Source of the DNA: Membranipora membranacea
Taxonomy: Eukaryota; Bryozoa; Gymnolaemata; Cheilostomatida; Membraniporidae
Direction of reading: 5' to 3'
DNA length: 64,000 nucleotides
Assembly (NCBI GenBank): GCA_914767715.1
Contig: OU612065.1
Coordinates: 19,158,001 to 19,222,000, forward strand
Shown here: in pieces, positions 39,984 through 53,065 of the stretch
Position numbering within the stretch: position 1 is the first letter of the stretch
Layout: each line of letters begins with the position of its first letter
Made by a program: the position numbers and the translations under genes
Notes under the pieces: model-generated
The model's database searches: none
What the model was told of the DNA's origin: nothing
Seen by the model: only the letters and a program-made list of their open reading frames with translations

Positions 39984-41091
39984 ATGGCTTTGAATCAACC
40001 TCCATCCTTAAAAAGGTTTGTTGAATCGTTAGGCTTTTTTGTGTGGTTATGTATTCTGTACAGCATGTGTAGTTACAGTAGTGCCAGTTATTTGTTGGAT
40101 TTGTGTTTATGTTGAATTTTGTTTTTGTTTTAGTTTCGGTATTGCATCAAGACCATCAACTAGCTTCCGAATCAGAAATCGTTGGAAGTCAGCCATGAAG
40201 AAAATTCCAGAGATAAAGTTACCATTAAACACCGCATCGAACTCCATGAAAATTCCAACACCTAGCCCACCTCGTCGCCGGAGACCATCCACTGCTCACG
40301 AACTGGCCTCAAGTGCTCCCCATCGGAGTCCACATCATTCCTGTTCTCCTGCTCGTAAGATAGTGTCTAAACTATCTCCTGCTACATCCTGTGACAGACT
40401 CACACCACCTGATCAAATGCGCCAGAGGAGCTCATCATTCGGCAACGCATCACAGTACTACAGGAAGAAACTAGCTGCTCAAATCAACCTCGATCTACCG
40501 ATTAAGAAAACAATTAGTAACAGTTCCGTGAACAGTTCCACTGAGAGCCTCTGTGATCATCATGATGAGCTATTGGGTCATCAAAAATCTATAAAACACA
40601 GTGGTCCCAACACATGCTCACGCTGCATGAGAAAAGAAAAACTGAAAGAAGTGACATGGTCGAATGACTTGATTTTTGACCATATTCATGGTGAGATCAG
40701 ACATAGACCAAAACAGGCATTTGGGAGAACAGTTCATGATGGAGAAAAGATATCATCAGTCAAGAAACTACCACCCAAGTCTAAGTCCCCATCTCCTGAT
40801 AGAAAAAGGGACTCAGCAATAGAGCCAGTCACTGCAGATGAGTTCATCAACAAGTGTATCATCGAGTCAGAAACTACAATTATACGAGCTGCGCAGAAGC
40901 CAACTGGATCATCATTATTCAGCCAGCTATTGGGAGAGTTTCTACCTCACGATGATGAAACCCTGCATGTAGAGTTAAAAGCACCAGAGACACCCAGGGA
41001 AAGAGCGTATTCAATGCCCTCAGAATGGAGAAGGAACAGGAACACCATTGCATGTGGTATGCGGCTGCAGATCGAACAGACAGGAAACTAA
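39984..41091 (+). CDS. Basic Ser/Pro-rich protein of unknown function
   Basis: Two exons, 39984-40015 and 40134-41091, join in phase to 329 residues starting MALNQPPSLK. The first 11 residues come from a tiny exon. The chain is strongly basic with many S/T-P sites (KIPTPSPPRRRRPSTAHE, APHRSPHHSCSPARK, KSKSPSPDRKRD), as in cytoskeleton-associated or cell-cycle-phosphorylated proteins. A CSRCMRKEKLKEVTWSNDL segment (~195) and a more acidic, probably helical segment (ADEFINKCIIESETTIIRA, SSLFSQLLGEFLPHDDETLH; ~270-300) are the best candidates for folded or binding regions. No transmembrane segment or signal peptide. I do not recognise the family. A poly(A) signal lies at 41438-41443. Confidence 0.7.
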
Positions 41092-41437
41092 CACAAGATT
41101 GACTCTTTGTCCCGTTTCCTGAGAATTATATAATTTGACTCGTTCCATATTACCTTCTGTTCTATCTGTACTATGATGTTTTCGGTAATACTTTCATTTG
41201 CTTTCTCTGACGCACTTCTTTACGTATGTATTTTTTTCTGAGTCGGATTTTATTGCATCATTTCATCATCAGCTGCGCATGTATTCTTTAGTGACGTATT
41301 TTAAACATACAAAACATATTTATTATATGAATTTACTTTTCTATATTTATTTTATGTATTTATGTTTTATATATTTTTTGCAGTTTTTGTCATAGTTGTA
41401 TTAGTGGAAGGATAACCCAAAACAGTCTGGGCTCACA

Positions 41438-41443
41438 ATAAAT
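41438..41443 (+). terminator. Poly(A) signal of the basic Ser/Pro-rich gene
   Basis: AATAAA, 347 nt past the stop codon, within GCTCACAATAAATACAG. Confidence 0.45.
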
Positions 41444-41879
41444 ACAGCAGAATTCTCTATAGTATACATTTACATGTTTACTCCAGAAGTTTATTGATGA
41501 TTGACCAGGGCAGCAATTCCACACTCTCTCTTTACATTTTCTCTCCCACATTACATGTAAGTACATGACTGTTCAAAAGATTTATCACCGGACTGTATAG
41601 GAATGTTAAAAAAATGCTTTTCAAAAAAAGTAGCTTGTCGCTGAAAATATCCACTTGCAAATGTGTGTCGGGTGCTAAGGGTACAAATCAACCTATAAGT
41701 ACTCAAACAACTGTCTAGAGACCTCATCCCACACACTTGTCCTCTGCTCACATTGGCACCAACAAATAAAACGCTATATATATGCTTGTGCTACGCTATA
41801 TTATGCATATCTTATATAATAATATGAACTTTATTTCCTATTCAGTACCAGGTACCCCTTTCGGGGCAAATGAGAATAT

Positions 41880-41995
41880 GGTTACATAATATTGATGATA
41901 TGTGATACAAGATACATAAGATCGATGATACATGATACAAGATACATAAGATCGATGATACACTGATACATAAGATTGATGATATATGATACGAC
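41880..41995. repeat. Tandem repeat (GATACATAAGATCGATGAT-like)
   Basis: Four or five units of about 19-28 bp made of GATACATAAGATCGATGAT and TACATGATACAA, diverged at the ends. Confidence 0.75.
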
Positions 41996-42044
41996 TCATC
42001 TAATTAGCGCACCCTTGTACAATATAAGGGTGGGAAAGCTAGGC

Positions 42045-42145
42045 TATTGATCAGAGAGCTCATCTCCTTCAGCAGAATGGGTAGCGACCTGCAACTCTCA
42101 GATTGAGAAGCTAGAATCCTAACCACTACACCATCCTGCCTGCCT
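42045..42145 (-). mobile_element. Degenerate tRNA-derived SINE head
   Basis: On the minus strand, GGTGTAGTGGTTAGGATTC resembles a tRNA A-box region (GGTxTAGTGGTTAG). The rest does not fold as a tRNA. Probably an old SINE of a different head type from the one at 57615. Confidence 0.45.
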
Positions 42146-42352
42146 ATCTTAACAGAAGTATAAAATGTACTAAACATGTCTTGTCAATAAACTCCCTCAA
42201 ATGAGTTCAATAGTCTTGTCGATCACTTTCCTTGAGGAACATAGTGAATTATTTTAATTGCAATCTTGATGTGATATTTCTCCTAAATCTTAAAATTTTA
42301 ATAGTGCAAAACCAGTTGTGCAACCGATGTCGATATGAAGATACCTATCAAC

Positions 42353-42387
42353 TAGCCTGTCTTGACAAGCTTTGTCAAGACAGGCTA
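42353..42387. mobile_element. 35-bp palindromic micro-element with 9-bp TSD
   Basis: Two perfect 16-bp inverted arms, TAGCCTGTCTTGACAA (42353-42368) and its complement (42372-42387), around GCT. It is flanked by perfect 9-bp direct repeats CCTATCAAC (42344-42352 and 42388-42396). The structure is that of a transposon reduced to its terminal inverted repeats. Solo arm-like matches occur near 5868 and 7284. Confidence 0.75.
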
Positions 42388-42399
42388 CCTATCAACCGA

Positions 42400-43379
42400 C
42401 TTTAGTGGCTTTGACTGAGGATTAACAGTATTCTGTGCTTAAACCATATTTAAAACCTGATTGAAATTATGCAAAACTACTCTGCGGTAAAACCAAGGAG
42501 TTATTACAGGGATTTATAGGAGTAATCTCTCATCTCCCCTGCAACTCCTTGATAAAACCTCCCTGATAAAGCTCTCAAGGAATGATTATTTTCCTGGGGA
42601 GTTATGATCTCTTTCCTCAATGATGTGTCACCATTTTTCATGACTTTTTTTGAGGAATGTATTGGTGATAAAGTAAAGGTATATTTGTGACCTTCATAGA
42701 ACCTTGCCAGGTTTAAAGGCAATGATTTTAATTATTATTTTATTACCAATAGCTTCAATCACTCATTTATTATCAAGGTGTATGTGGCCACTGTGACTAT
42801 CTTCAGTAGGAATTAAGATAGTAGTCAACACGGTACATTATTCATATTGTTGGGCTGCTCACAGTCACAGTACTTACTTTACACACTAGTAGTCTAGCGA
42901 ACTACTGTACTGCACAACAGTTTCAGTTTATCAGTAAGAGTAATGAACAAGTTGTTAGTTATACATACAGAGGAAGAGTCAGGTGTATTTGAGACTGAAA
43001 AACACCAAGATGCTCTTGGCAAGGACTACTCCTTGCTTTTGGTCATAATGGTTGTGGTATACAAGTGAGTGCAGTGTGTGTGTGTGTGTGAAATATCCAA
43101 GTCAAATATCACTCAGTACAGAGTGAATTCTCACAGACAGTCACTGCTCACTGTAGCTACGCGACATCTGATCTGATCCAAATAATCTCACTCAGAGCAT
43201 TATTAGGCTCCACTATCGAGATATATAGTAATTTAGACAGCAATTAGATGTAACAATGATGCAACAGACAGTGTGGGTGTAAGAGCGATTCAGATTTTAT
43301 AATGCAAATATTGTAATTTGTAAACATGACAACGGGAGCTTTATAAGTAATGGGAAAAGTAAAAAGAAGAAAAGAAAAA
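42400..43379. other. Intergenic, no gene recognised
   Basis: Includes a short GT microsatellite (43068-43090). No coding region seen. Confidence 0.4.
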
Positions 43380-44640
43380 AGTGTGTTACAGTGGTGAGGT
43401 TTATTTATTTATTCTGTTTTTAAACGAGTACTTTGCCACATCGGTATTTACAGCATTTTTAATCACACCTTTTCTGGTGCTATATTTGGAGTTAACAGTT
43501 GTATTAAATGACTGTATCAACAGTAGCCTTGCCAGTCAAGATGCGATTATGAAGGTTTGTGTCAATTTGACAACGCCGTTCTAGGAGGGTGCACCAATTT
43601 TTATCTATCATGAGTTGTGTGATATGATCTCTCTTTCTGAGGCGATAGGCCCATCTAAAGGCTTTCCTGTTTACATTTTCAAGCTGAGCAATATTTTTTT
43701 TTTGATAAGGTGACCAGATGTGGCAAGCATATTCTAGGATGGGTCTACAGATTGCCTTGTACGCAACAGTTCTAGTCCGAGTTTTAGCCTTTTTTAATGA
43801 GCGCATCAACATGTACAGTGATCTGTTGGCTTTTTTACATGTTTCGACAATGTGTGTTTTAAAAGAAAGATGATTGTCAATTACCATTCCCAAGTATTTG
43901 GCTTGGTCGACAGTTCTCAGACTGATGTTATTTAAAGTGTACGTAGGTACTGAAATTGGAAGCTTTGATTTACGTGATATCCTCAGATGTTCGCACTTGG
44001 AGACATTAAATTTCATCTGGGAGTTAACAGCCCAACTTTGTATATTATTGAGGTCCTCTTGTAGGAGCTCTTTATCACTGTCGCTCTTGATACGATGGTA
44101 AAGGAGAGAATCATCTGCATAAAGTTTGAGCCGGCTTGATTTAATTGCGTCAGGCATGTCATTTATATATATAATAAATAGGAGAGGGCCAAGTAAACTT
44201 CCCTGGGGTACCCCAGAGCTGACATGGCGACAGGAGGATTTAGTGTTATTAACAAGTACAGTCAGTCTTCGATTTGTAAGCCATGCTTTTATCCAGAGAA
44301 TTGAAGTGTTATTTATACCAATATTGTTTAGTTTATGTATGAGTTTAGGATGTGACACTAAATCAAAAGCCTTTGAAAAATTCAATACAGCGGCATCAAC
44401 TGGGATGTTTTGATCATACATCTCAATAAAATCATTTACAGTGTTTAGTAGTTGTGTATCACAGCCATGAGCTGAGCGAAATCCATGTTGATGTGTGTAT
44501 AAAATGTTATGAGCTCTAAGAAAACTATGGATGTGATGTGAGATGATATGTTCAAAGATTTTAGATATAATTGATGTGAGTGAGATAGGGCGGTAGTCAA
44601 TGACTCTGAGTCATTGAGGCCAGTATGAACGAACCTTTGA
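43380..44640 (-). mobile_element. 5'-truncated LINE, reverse transcriptase remnant
   Basis: The minus-strand frame runs open from about 44600 (DYRPISLTSIISKIFE, then THQHGFRSAHGCDTQLL) through 43504. It shows the LNFSKAFD catalytic block, SSGVPQGSLLGPLLF, YADDSLLY, KYLGMVIDNHLSFKTHI and RPILEYACHIWSPYQKK, which are typical of Jockey/CR1-type RTs. The endonuclease half is missing. It belongs to a different family from the LINE at 30119. Confidence 0.85.
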
Positions 44641-44649
44641 TAGAGTAAA

Positions 44650-45531
44650 GATGGAATGAAGAGAAGGCTTGGAAAGCTTGTATTTATATTCTTGTTAGTC
44701 ATTTAGGTACATTAAGTGGCACGTCGAACCATCATTCCCTGGTACAACATGCCTTTTACTTTGCCAACATCCAATATCAACAATATTTTCGGGTGCTTGA
44801 TACTTGAAATTGGCAAAATAAAGGCATGTAAGTCCCAGGGGCCCATGAGTCAGTCTTGTATGACTTAGGTCTGGTAGCTGGTTGCCGATGCCCAGTAGTT
44901 GATACTGAACATTGGCAAAATACAGGCATTTGAGAGTCCCAGCGGCAATCACTGACATACTAACAGTCATCTTATGTTAGCAAGGTAAACTACAGTACAT
45001 TCCACGAACCCTAGCCTCCAAGTGTTTATTGAGGCGGTTGCTGTTGTATACTGAGTGTCTCCCGCATCATTTTCAACCGACTCCAACTGTAGTACTGGTA
45101 CTTGGTTAAAGATAAACTATATAAATGAGGCTTTCGTAAAACACTCCACTCATCCTCTCTTGCCTCTATCTAAAAATCCTTATGCATGTATGGAATCGTT
45201 CCTGGTCGGAGAGGAATACCTGGAAAGATGTCAGCTGAGTCATGTCACTAATATTTACTTAGTATTTTTACATGAACTATAGCCCACCATTATAAGTGAT
45301 TACTCAAAGAGGCTAGGCTAGTTCGAACCTCTTTGAACTGCTACTGAATACTTAACTCCTCTAGAATAGTTTGCCCTACTGCAGTCTTGAGGCTTTTCAT
45401 ACGATCGTGTTTGTAATTTGAGAGGGCAACCTGTCAACTCAGATTAATCTAGTTAACCTTTGTTACAGACAAAGTTCTTGTGAAACCAATTGAGACTTTC
45501 AACTCGACAGACTCCACCACACAGCTTAACG
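44650..45531. other. Intergenic upstream of TMEM208
   Basis: Holds two related ~90-bp segments at ~44755-44830 and ~44880-44945 sharing CTTGAAATTGGCAAAATA / CTGAACATTGGCAAAATA and AGGCAT, and an inverted pair TCAAAGAGG / CCTCTTTGA near 45305-45336. No gene seen. Confidence 0.45.
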
Positions 45532-48154
<2,623 letters not shown>

Positions 48155-48776
48155 AAACGATTTATTTTTGAGATGAATACAGCCAAGTCATCAGGAAATT
48201 AGTAATTTAGCAATATCTAATAGCTTAATTGATTCAATATTAGCAAATAAATCTCTGTGGCATATTCAGCATAATCAAATAGTTTTTCCGAAAAATCTCC
48301 TAGATTAATCTTCACTTCTATTGCTATGAAAAACATCTTTAAATTCTTTTATTGTCAAACGATATGGTTTTACAACTTTATCCACAACTGAGCAACTTAA
48401 GCAAGATCTTTATTCATGGTGCTTCATACCCTAATCCTTAACAGAGAAATAACAAAGATATTAATGAGAATACGTCCAAAAATCCTAGCTGAGTCCGGAT
48501 GAGTATGATTGGCAATGGAGGACTAGGGCGCAGGTTGTCCTATAACTTTTTTAGGGACAATTAGCTCGCCAATCTGTTACGGTTGTTTGTACAACAACTG
48601 GTGGTATTGATCTGTTAAATTACATATCAAAATTTGTCTCCTGGAACTTCATCTAGATCAAGTTTGATCAAGCTGGTTGTCTGGCAAGTCTTTTGATTAA
48701 AATGATGAGAGATGATTTTTTGAAGATATCACTATCACAATGTCAAAATTATCGCTTATTTTTCCCATATTGTTCA
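48155..48776. other. TMEM208 3' flank with possible decayed reeler exon
   Basis: AATAAA at ~48246 may end TMEM208. On the minus strand near 48625-48675, a short open stretch (SLIKLDLDEVPGDKF) is reminiscent of reeler exon 2 (LMIQVRDFDDNRIG) and could be its remnant. Weak. Confidence 0.3.
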
Positions 48777-48940
48777 CTACATTGTTCCGTCATTGAGTGC
48801 ATGATCTTGGGTAGGATATGCCACAACGGCACCAAGAACAGCACAGAGCAGCGGTAAAAGGCTTGACATGTTGACTAATAGGTGCAGAATGATGTGCAAC
48901 CAACGTTTTTATAGCAATATCCTATTAGTTAATAAAAATT
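48777..48940 (-). pseudogene. Decayed copy of the reeler gene: promoter and signal-peptide exon
   Basis: Matches 52788-52860 in layout and sequence: TATAAAAACG, then a TTG(C)ACATCA(T)... leader, then MSSLLPLLCAVLGAVVAYPT in frame from ATG 48869. This compares with MTSLITLLPLLCTALSVVLA plus YPT in the live gene. After ~30 codons it meets stops and no reeler exon with its splice signals follows. A duplicate that lost its coding body. Confidence 0.75.
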
Positions 48941-49559
48941 AATCAACCAACCAACAATTAAAGGGCAACCAAGGTTTCGCAGCAATGCATTAATGGGTAG
49001 GAAATAATGTGCTGGGCAGCATCAGCTTTTTGCATTACGCGATGCAAAACTCAAAGTAGTTGCTGACTCTAAGCTGGGTAACACTTCAGTTTAGGGGAGG
49101 TTCCAAGACTTTGCTGTAATAATTATAGAGCACAGGCTAAATAATAACAGGAACAGGAAACTGCTATGTGGTATTCTCTTTTAGCTGAGTTTGAGTACCT
49201 GATGGAAGAAATGTTTCACAAGAATTCTGGCTGAATAATCATCCGAATTATATTTTGTCTTTTTCCCCATGCAGAAGGTGCAATCTGCTATTAATCAATG
49301 GCCATCAATGAGAAGTTGTTTGAAACCTTGGTTGAAATAATAATTTTGTTATGGTATATTAGCTCACAAAGGATTACAATTTATAAATATGGAATAATAT
49401 ATATATATAGAGGAGATAATAATTTATATGGAGAAATAAGATATTGAAGAGTATGCTGTATACTATGATCTTGCAATATTGATGCAACCAAGCAGGGAGG
49501 GTGTCCTACCATCCCTGAACCAAGTCAACCATCTCCGAGGATTATCCCTCTTAAACATA
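48941..49559. other. Intergenic, no gene recognised
   Basis: AT-rich with a short TA microsatellite near 49400. No gene seen. Confidence 0.35.
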
Positions 49560-49760
49560 GAACAGTGGTCATATACTGTCGGAACCTGTCACTCTGACCA
49601 TAATAGACATTCTCAAGAGCGGTAAGTTCCCCTTACTCTGGAAGAGAGCTAAGGTCTTACCATTCAATGAAAAATAACCCTGACAGTTTCAATGATTACA
49701 GACCTTACACGCCTTCTGTATCACCTGATAGTGGAAAGAATAATATCTTACAAAGTACAA
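49560..49760 (+). mobile_element. LINE RT fragment
   Basis: Reads, with stops and slips, IDILKSGKFPLLWKRAKVLPF, then NPDSFNDYRPYTPS. This is the same region as ...GVFPKVWKIARVTPIF...GNYRPISVLP in the LINE at 30119. Short and dead. Confidence 0.7.
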
Positions 49761-49973
49761 GAGAAAATTCCCCCACATTCTTCAACTCGAAACGCAGATT
49801 CTCTGCGGCAGCTTTTATCAGATACTTGCCATTATCCTGATAATAAAAACACTCTTTGTGTCTTGTAGTCTAGATATTAATGCTCGACTTATTAAATCTT
49901 AAAAAAAAACTTAATGTAGAGGTTTTCGTTAGAAGTTTCCCATTGAAGGTATAGCTAAAATATTGATGCACTC

Positions 49974-50177
49974 CTAATCGCATTCGATATCGGTTAAAAT
50001 AATCTGGGTACATAACTCTTGGACACTCTCCCAAGGCACTCTTATTTTGGGTTGGTCAGTAAAGGTTAAAATGTATGTCCCACTCCCACAACATAATTCT
50101 TGAAGATCAGGATTTATATCTTTCATAATTTCACCGAATGTAATATCATGTAATAAGTCATGCTCATTATTGCTCAT
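49974..50177 (-). CDS. Hypothetical 67-residue open frame
   Basis: MSNNEHDLLHDITFGEIMKD start, ending EYVQ-like VQELCTQIILTDIECD. Composition is protein-like with a beta-rich middle (GTYILTFTDQPKIRVPW). No family recognised and no splice partner. It may be a fragment of a mobile-element protein, since LINE debris lies 200 bp away, or chance. Confidence 0.2.
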   Translation of the reverse strand: MSNNEHDLLHDITFGEIMKDINPDLQELCCGSGTYILTFTDQPKIRVPWESVQELCTQIILTDIECD

Positions 50178-50754
50178 TCAAGAGCCAATCTTGTCAACAT
50201 AACATAAGCTCCGGAAGCTAGAGTCATAAGTCGATTTACTCACATGATCAGAGACTACAGATAACTCATAGTCTCTGATATAATTGCCGAAATGGTGCCA
50301 ACAGATGTTCTTTGAGGTTAAGAATGTTGGTCTATGGCTATAAATTTACGCACATTTTTCCTATTTTGCCTGTCATTCTCATTGGATAAAGGTCATATGC
50401 TACAAGCATCACGTTATCTTCCGTGATTGAATTATAAAGTTTTTATTTTGTGACTTTTTACATCTTTTGTTGCCCCTGAATCTACTTTTCAACAGTATTG
50501 CAATCTTATTTTCAAAAATGAGTGTTTGATAATATAATGCCACTGACTTGCACTTGCAGTCGTCTGAGAGTTTAGAATCACTTCAATATTCTGTTTGGGG
50601 GATAAGATTATGGGCTACAGTGTTTAATCTACTCATGAAGATCTGTGATGCAATTCTTCTGTCACACAAACTCGTTTTTAAACTCCAGTTAACAATTATG
50701 AATATATGTGGCTCTGACTCTTGTCGTGTTGGTCTACCGACTCAAAATTTCATT

Positions 50755-50960
50755 CTTTTCAGGTCTCTCTGTGACTAGATAATAATCTGCGATTCTTTTC
50801 TTTTTTTACTTGATTAATGGTGGAAGTACATCTCTGGTGAACTCAGACCAAAAAGCAAATTTAATATTACATTTACTGTCAGGGATGCAGCCTCTTAGCA
50901 AATCTGTTGGAGTTGTCATTACATGATGCGTGGAACCATGACTCCCGCTTTACGATGGGA
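50755..50960 (+). repeat. Duplicate of TMEM208 intron 4
   Basis: Collinear with 47740-47975. Shared blocks include GACTAGATAAT, GAACTCAGACCAAAAAGCAA, TTAATATT and GGAGTTGTCATT, followed by similar ACTCC...TTTTA/CGATGGGA sequence. Exons 4 and 5 are not recognisable beside it. It marks the other half of an old tandem duplication of the TMEM208-reeler segment. Confidence 0.7.
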
Positions 50961-51890
50961 AAAGAGGATTTAAATCATCATCATTAACACTTCGCTGAAT
51001 CAAAAGAATAGAAAATCTCAGGCAAAAAATCAAAGCTCAACAAACGTCTTGGCTCAGGATAGCATTAGGTAATTTGTTAGCACTTCCATTACTTATTATG
51101 TCAGTCTTGTTTTTGCTACTGGTTCTTGCCTTGACTGGCTGCCCATAATTTTATTTGAATATTATCTGTTTCTTTATTGTTTAAAAATGAAACTATCGGT
51201 TTGCTACTTTGCAAAATTTTTATCAACGAAGCAAAGTAGAAGCAAAACAGTTAAACTAAATTTGTGTCATCTCTTTGAAATTAAAGTAAAAAAGGGCATA
51301 TGGAGTATTATTATATGGATAGATTCAAAAGATTCCTTAGTTGTTGCAAAAAGGCTTGTGTGCCAACTGGCTTGACATCGAATCTCTGTTGAACCCAGTA
51401 AGTATCGAACTGCTTCACCAGTGTCACACTGAAACAATCACATAAGATGATGGTAAAATGAGGCTGGGATGACTGAAGTATAAATAAGCTTTCTATTTAG
51501 AATGACAGAAAGCCATATTCATACGCAAGGAAGCACTATGAGTGCTATGACAATTTTGATGACAAATTATTGATTGAAAAATGATTCCTTATTTCTCAGG
51601 ACTACGAATTCGGTATGTACCTGAACACAAGTTGACATGTGATTTTGGGGGTTCGGGGGTTCGACGCTGCTAACTCACAACCACTAATTGTGACCCTGAA
51701 AGACAGGTTCCAAAGGGCTCTTATAGCAAAGATCTGATCTGTGTTTGGGTCTGAACATTAAGGCTTTGTGGCTGACACATAAAATGAGTAGATTGTTGAA
51801 TTTTGTTGAAACCGTATGAAAGCAGATATTTTTATCATTGCTCATTCAATGTATAGCTAACCATTTGGTTGTGGTGTCAGGGGTTTGCTG
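50961..51890. other. Intergenic, no gene recognised
   Basis: AT-rich. No convincing TMEM208 exon 5 remnant, no other gene. Confidence 0.35.
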
Positions 51891-51965
51891 TAGCCTGGGC
51901 AGGCTTGGTAAATCAATTTGCAAAGAGAAGACAACTCGCATATAAATTGCAGATTTACCCAGGCT
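51891..51965. repeat. TAGCCTG inverted-repeat element at reeler 3' end
   Basis: TAGCCTGGG...GGTAAATC at the left is inverted against GATTTACCCAGGCTG at the right, about 75 bp in all. It ends one base from the putative reeler stop codon. I see no target duplication. Confidence 0.55.
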
Positions 51966-51966
51966 G

Positions 51967-52790
51967 TCACCCCTCCCCACCCATCCACTCCCCTGTCAAC
52001 CTGCACAGACTAGGTTTGCTGAGGAGAATAAATAATCAAGTAGTTTACTTACACACATTGGAGACCAGTCAGCTGTGCCTCTGTCTCATTCAGTTTAAAG
52101 CGAACCCAAGAATGATCTTTGAGGGTTCTGTTTGTGTGGGTCAATCCCTGATCGCTGCAAACTGTTTGATAGTTGTTGCCGTCAAATTTGATAACTGTGC
52201 CAATTCTGTTGTCATCAAAATCTCGTACTTGAATCATCAAGCCTCTAAACTTCCCAGCATCGCCATTCTTTGGGTTTGCATCGATGCTAACTGTGAATAA
52301 TAGAGATTAAGAGTGTACTTGAGTTTCAAGAATAGGAAGGTGTCTCTCAATTTGGTCCTGCTAAAGTCCGCCGACTACCAGGTTTAATGTATGTGTGTAT
52401 GTTTATATTCATATCACTTTAAGAATGTTATGATTAAATGGAAACCTGCAAGAAGGTTTTGCCGGGCTTAGAATACAATAATAATTTGTGCAACAAAATG
52501 AATCTACTGTCAGCATGCAATTTGACAATTTCTAAGCTTAGAGTCTGTGATTGTTTGTCGGCAAGACTACAAAGTCATTATCTAAAGTTTTGTGGATATG
52601 CGTTACCTTTAACTTGCCCATGATGTAGCGTACAACCCACATAAAATGGTAGCTCAGAATCCTGACGAGTAGTGTTTCTGTGCCCAGGAGTCATTGCATC
52701 ACATGCACTGTCTGGTGCTCCAGTGGGGTACGCTAAAACCACACTAAGTGCAGTACAGAGTAGTGGTAGAAGAGTTATCAGGCTTGTCAT
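51967..52790 (-). CDS. Secreted reeler-domain protein
   Basis: Minus-strand exons 52607-52790, 52053-52290 and, less surely, 51967-52018, joining in phase to 157 residues. Signal peptide 1-20 (MTSLITLLPLLCTALSVVLA), then YPTGAPDSACDAMTPGHRNT, the signature start of reeler domains. Then VSIDANPKNGDAGKFRGLMI, QVRDFDDNRIGTV, VCSDQGLTHTNRTLKDHSWV and RFKLNETE complete the beta-sandwich. Single secreted reeler domains occur in insect and other invertebrate immune or haemolymph proteins and at the N-terminus of ferric-chelate reductase-like proteins. The function here is unknown. The usual last strand (FRATVV-like) is missing: exon 3 gives only a short tail VKPSLCRLTGEWMGGEG, so the true 3' end may differ. 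Confidence 0.75.
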
Positions 52791-52824
52791 GTTGGCTAAT
52801 GGGTGCAGATTGATGTGCAACTAA

Positions 52825-52834
52825 CGTTTTTATA
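52825..52834 (-). promoter_or_regulatory. TATA box of the reeler gene
   Basis: TATAAAAACG only ~35 bp before the start codon on the minus strand. Transcription ~30 bp downstream would leave a leader of 5-15 nt. The same box and spacing recur in the decayed copy at 48903-48914. Confidence 0.6.
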
Positions 52835-52840
52835 GCTAGA

Positions 52841-53065
52841 TCCAATAGGGAATCAATTTATTGATGACCCAATTGAATCGACCGAAGCGGACTTCCTAAA
52901 ATATGACGTCTGGGTACTTGTCAGAAAAATATCAAGAAAGCTTATGCAGTGGTGATGATAAATTAACAATCATTATATATTAATCATTTTATTTATTAAT
53001 ACTATTATATGCATATATTAGATAATTGGGACTTTTGAACACAGCCCTGCAAGATTCAGATTGAT
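52841..53065. other. Intergenic upstream of reeler gene
   Basis: AT-rich promoter-side region, short TTATTAATA runs. No gene. Confidence 0.35.

Noticed and set aside
44445-44702. Minus-strand 85-codon frame starting MTNKNINTSF
   Set aside because: A neighbouring frame of the same stretch reads RT residues (DYRPISLTSII...), so this one is a shadow.
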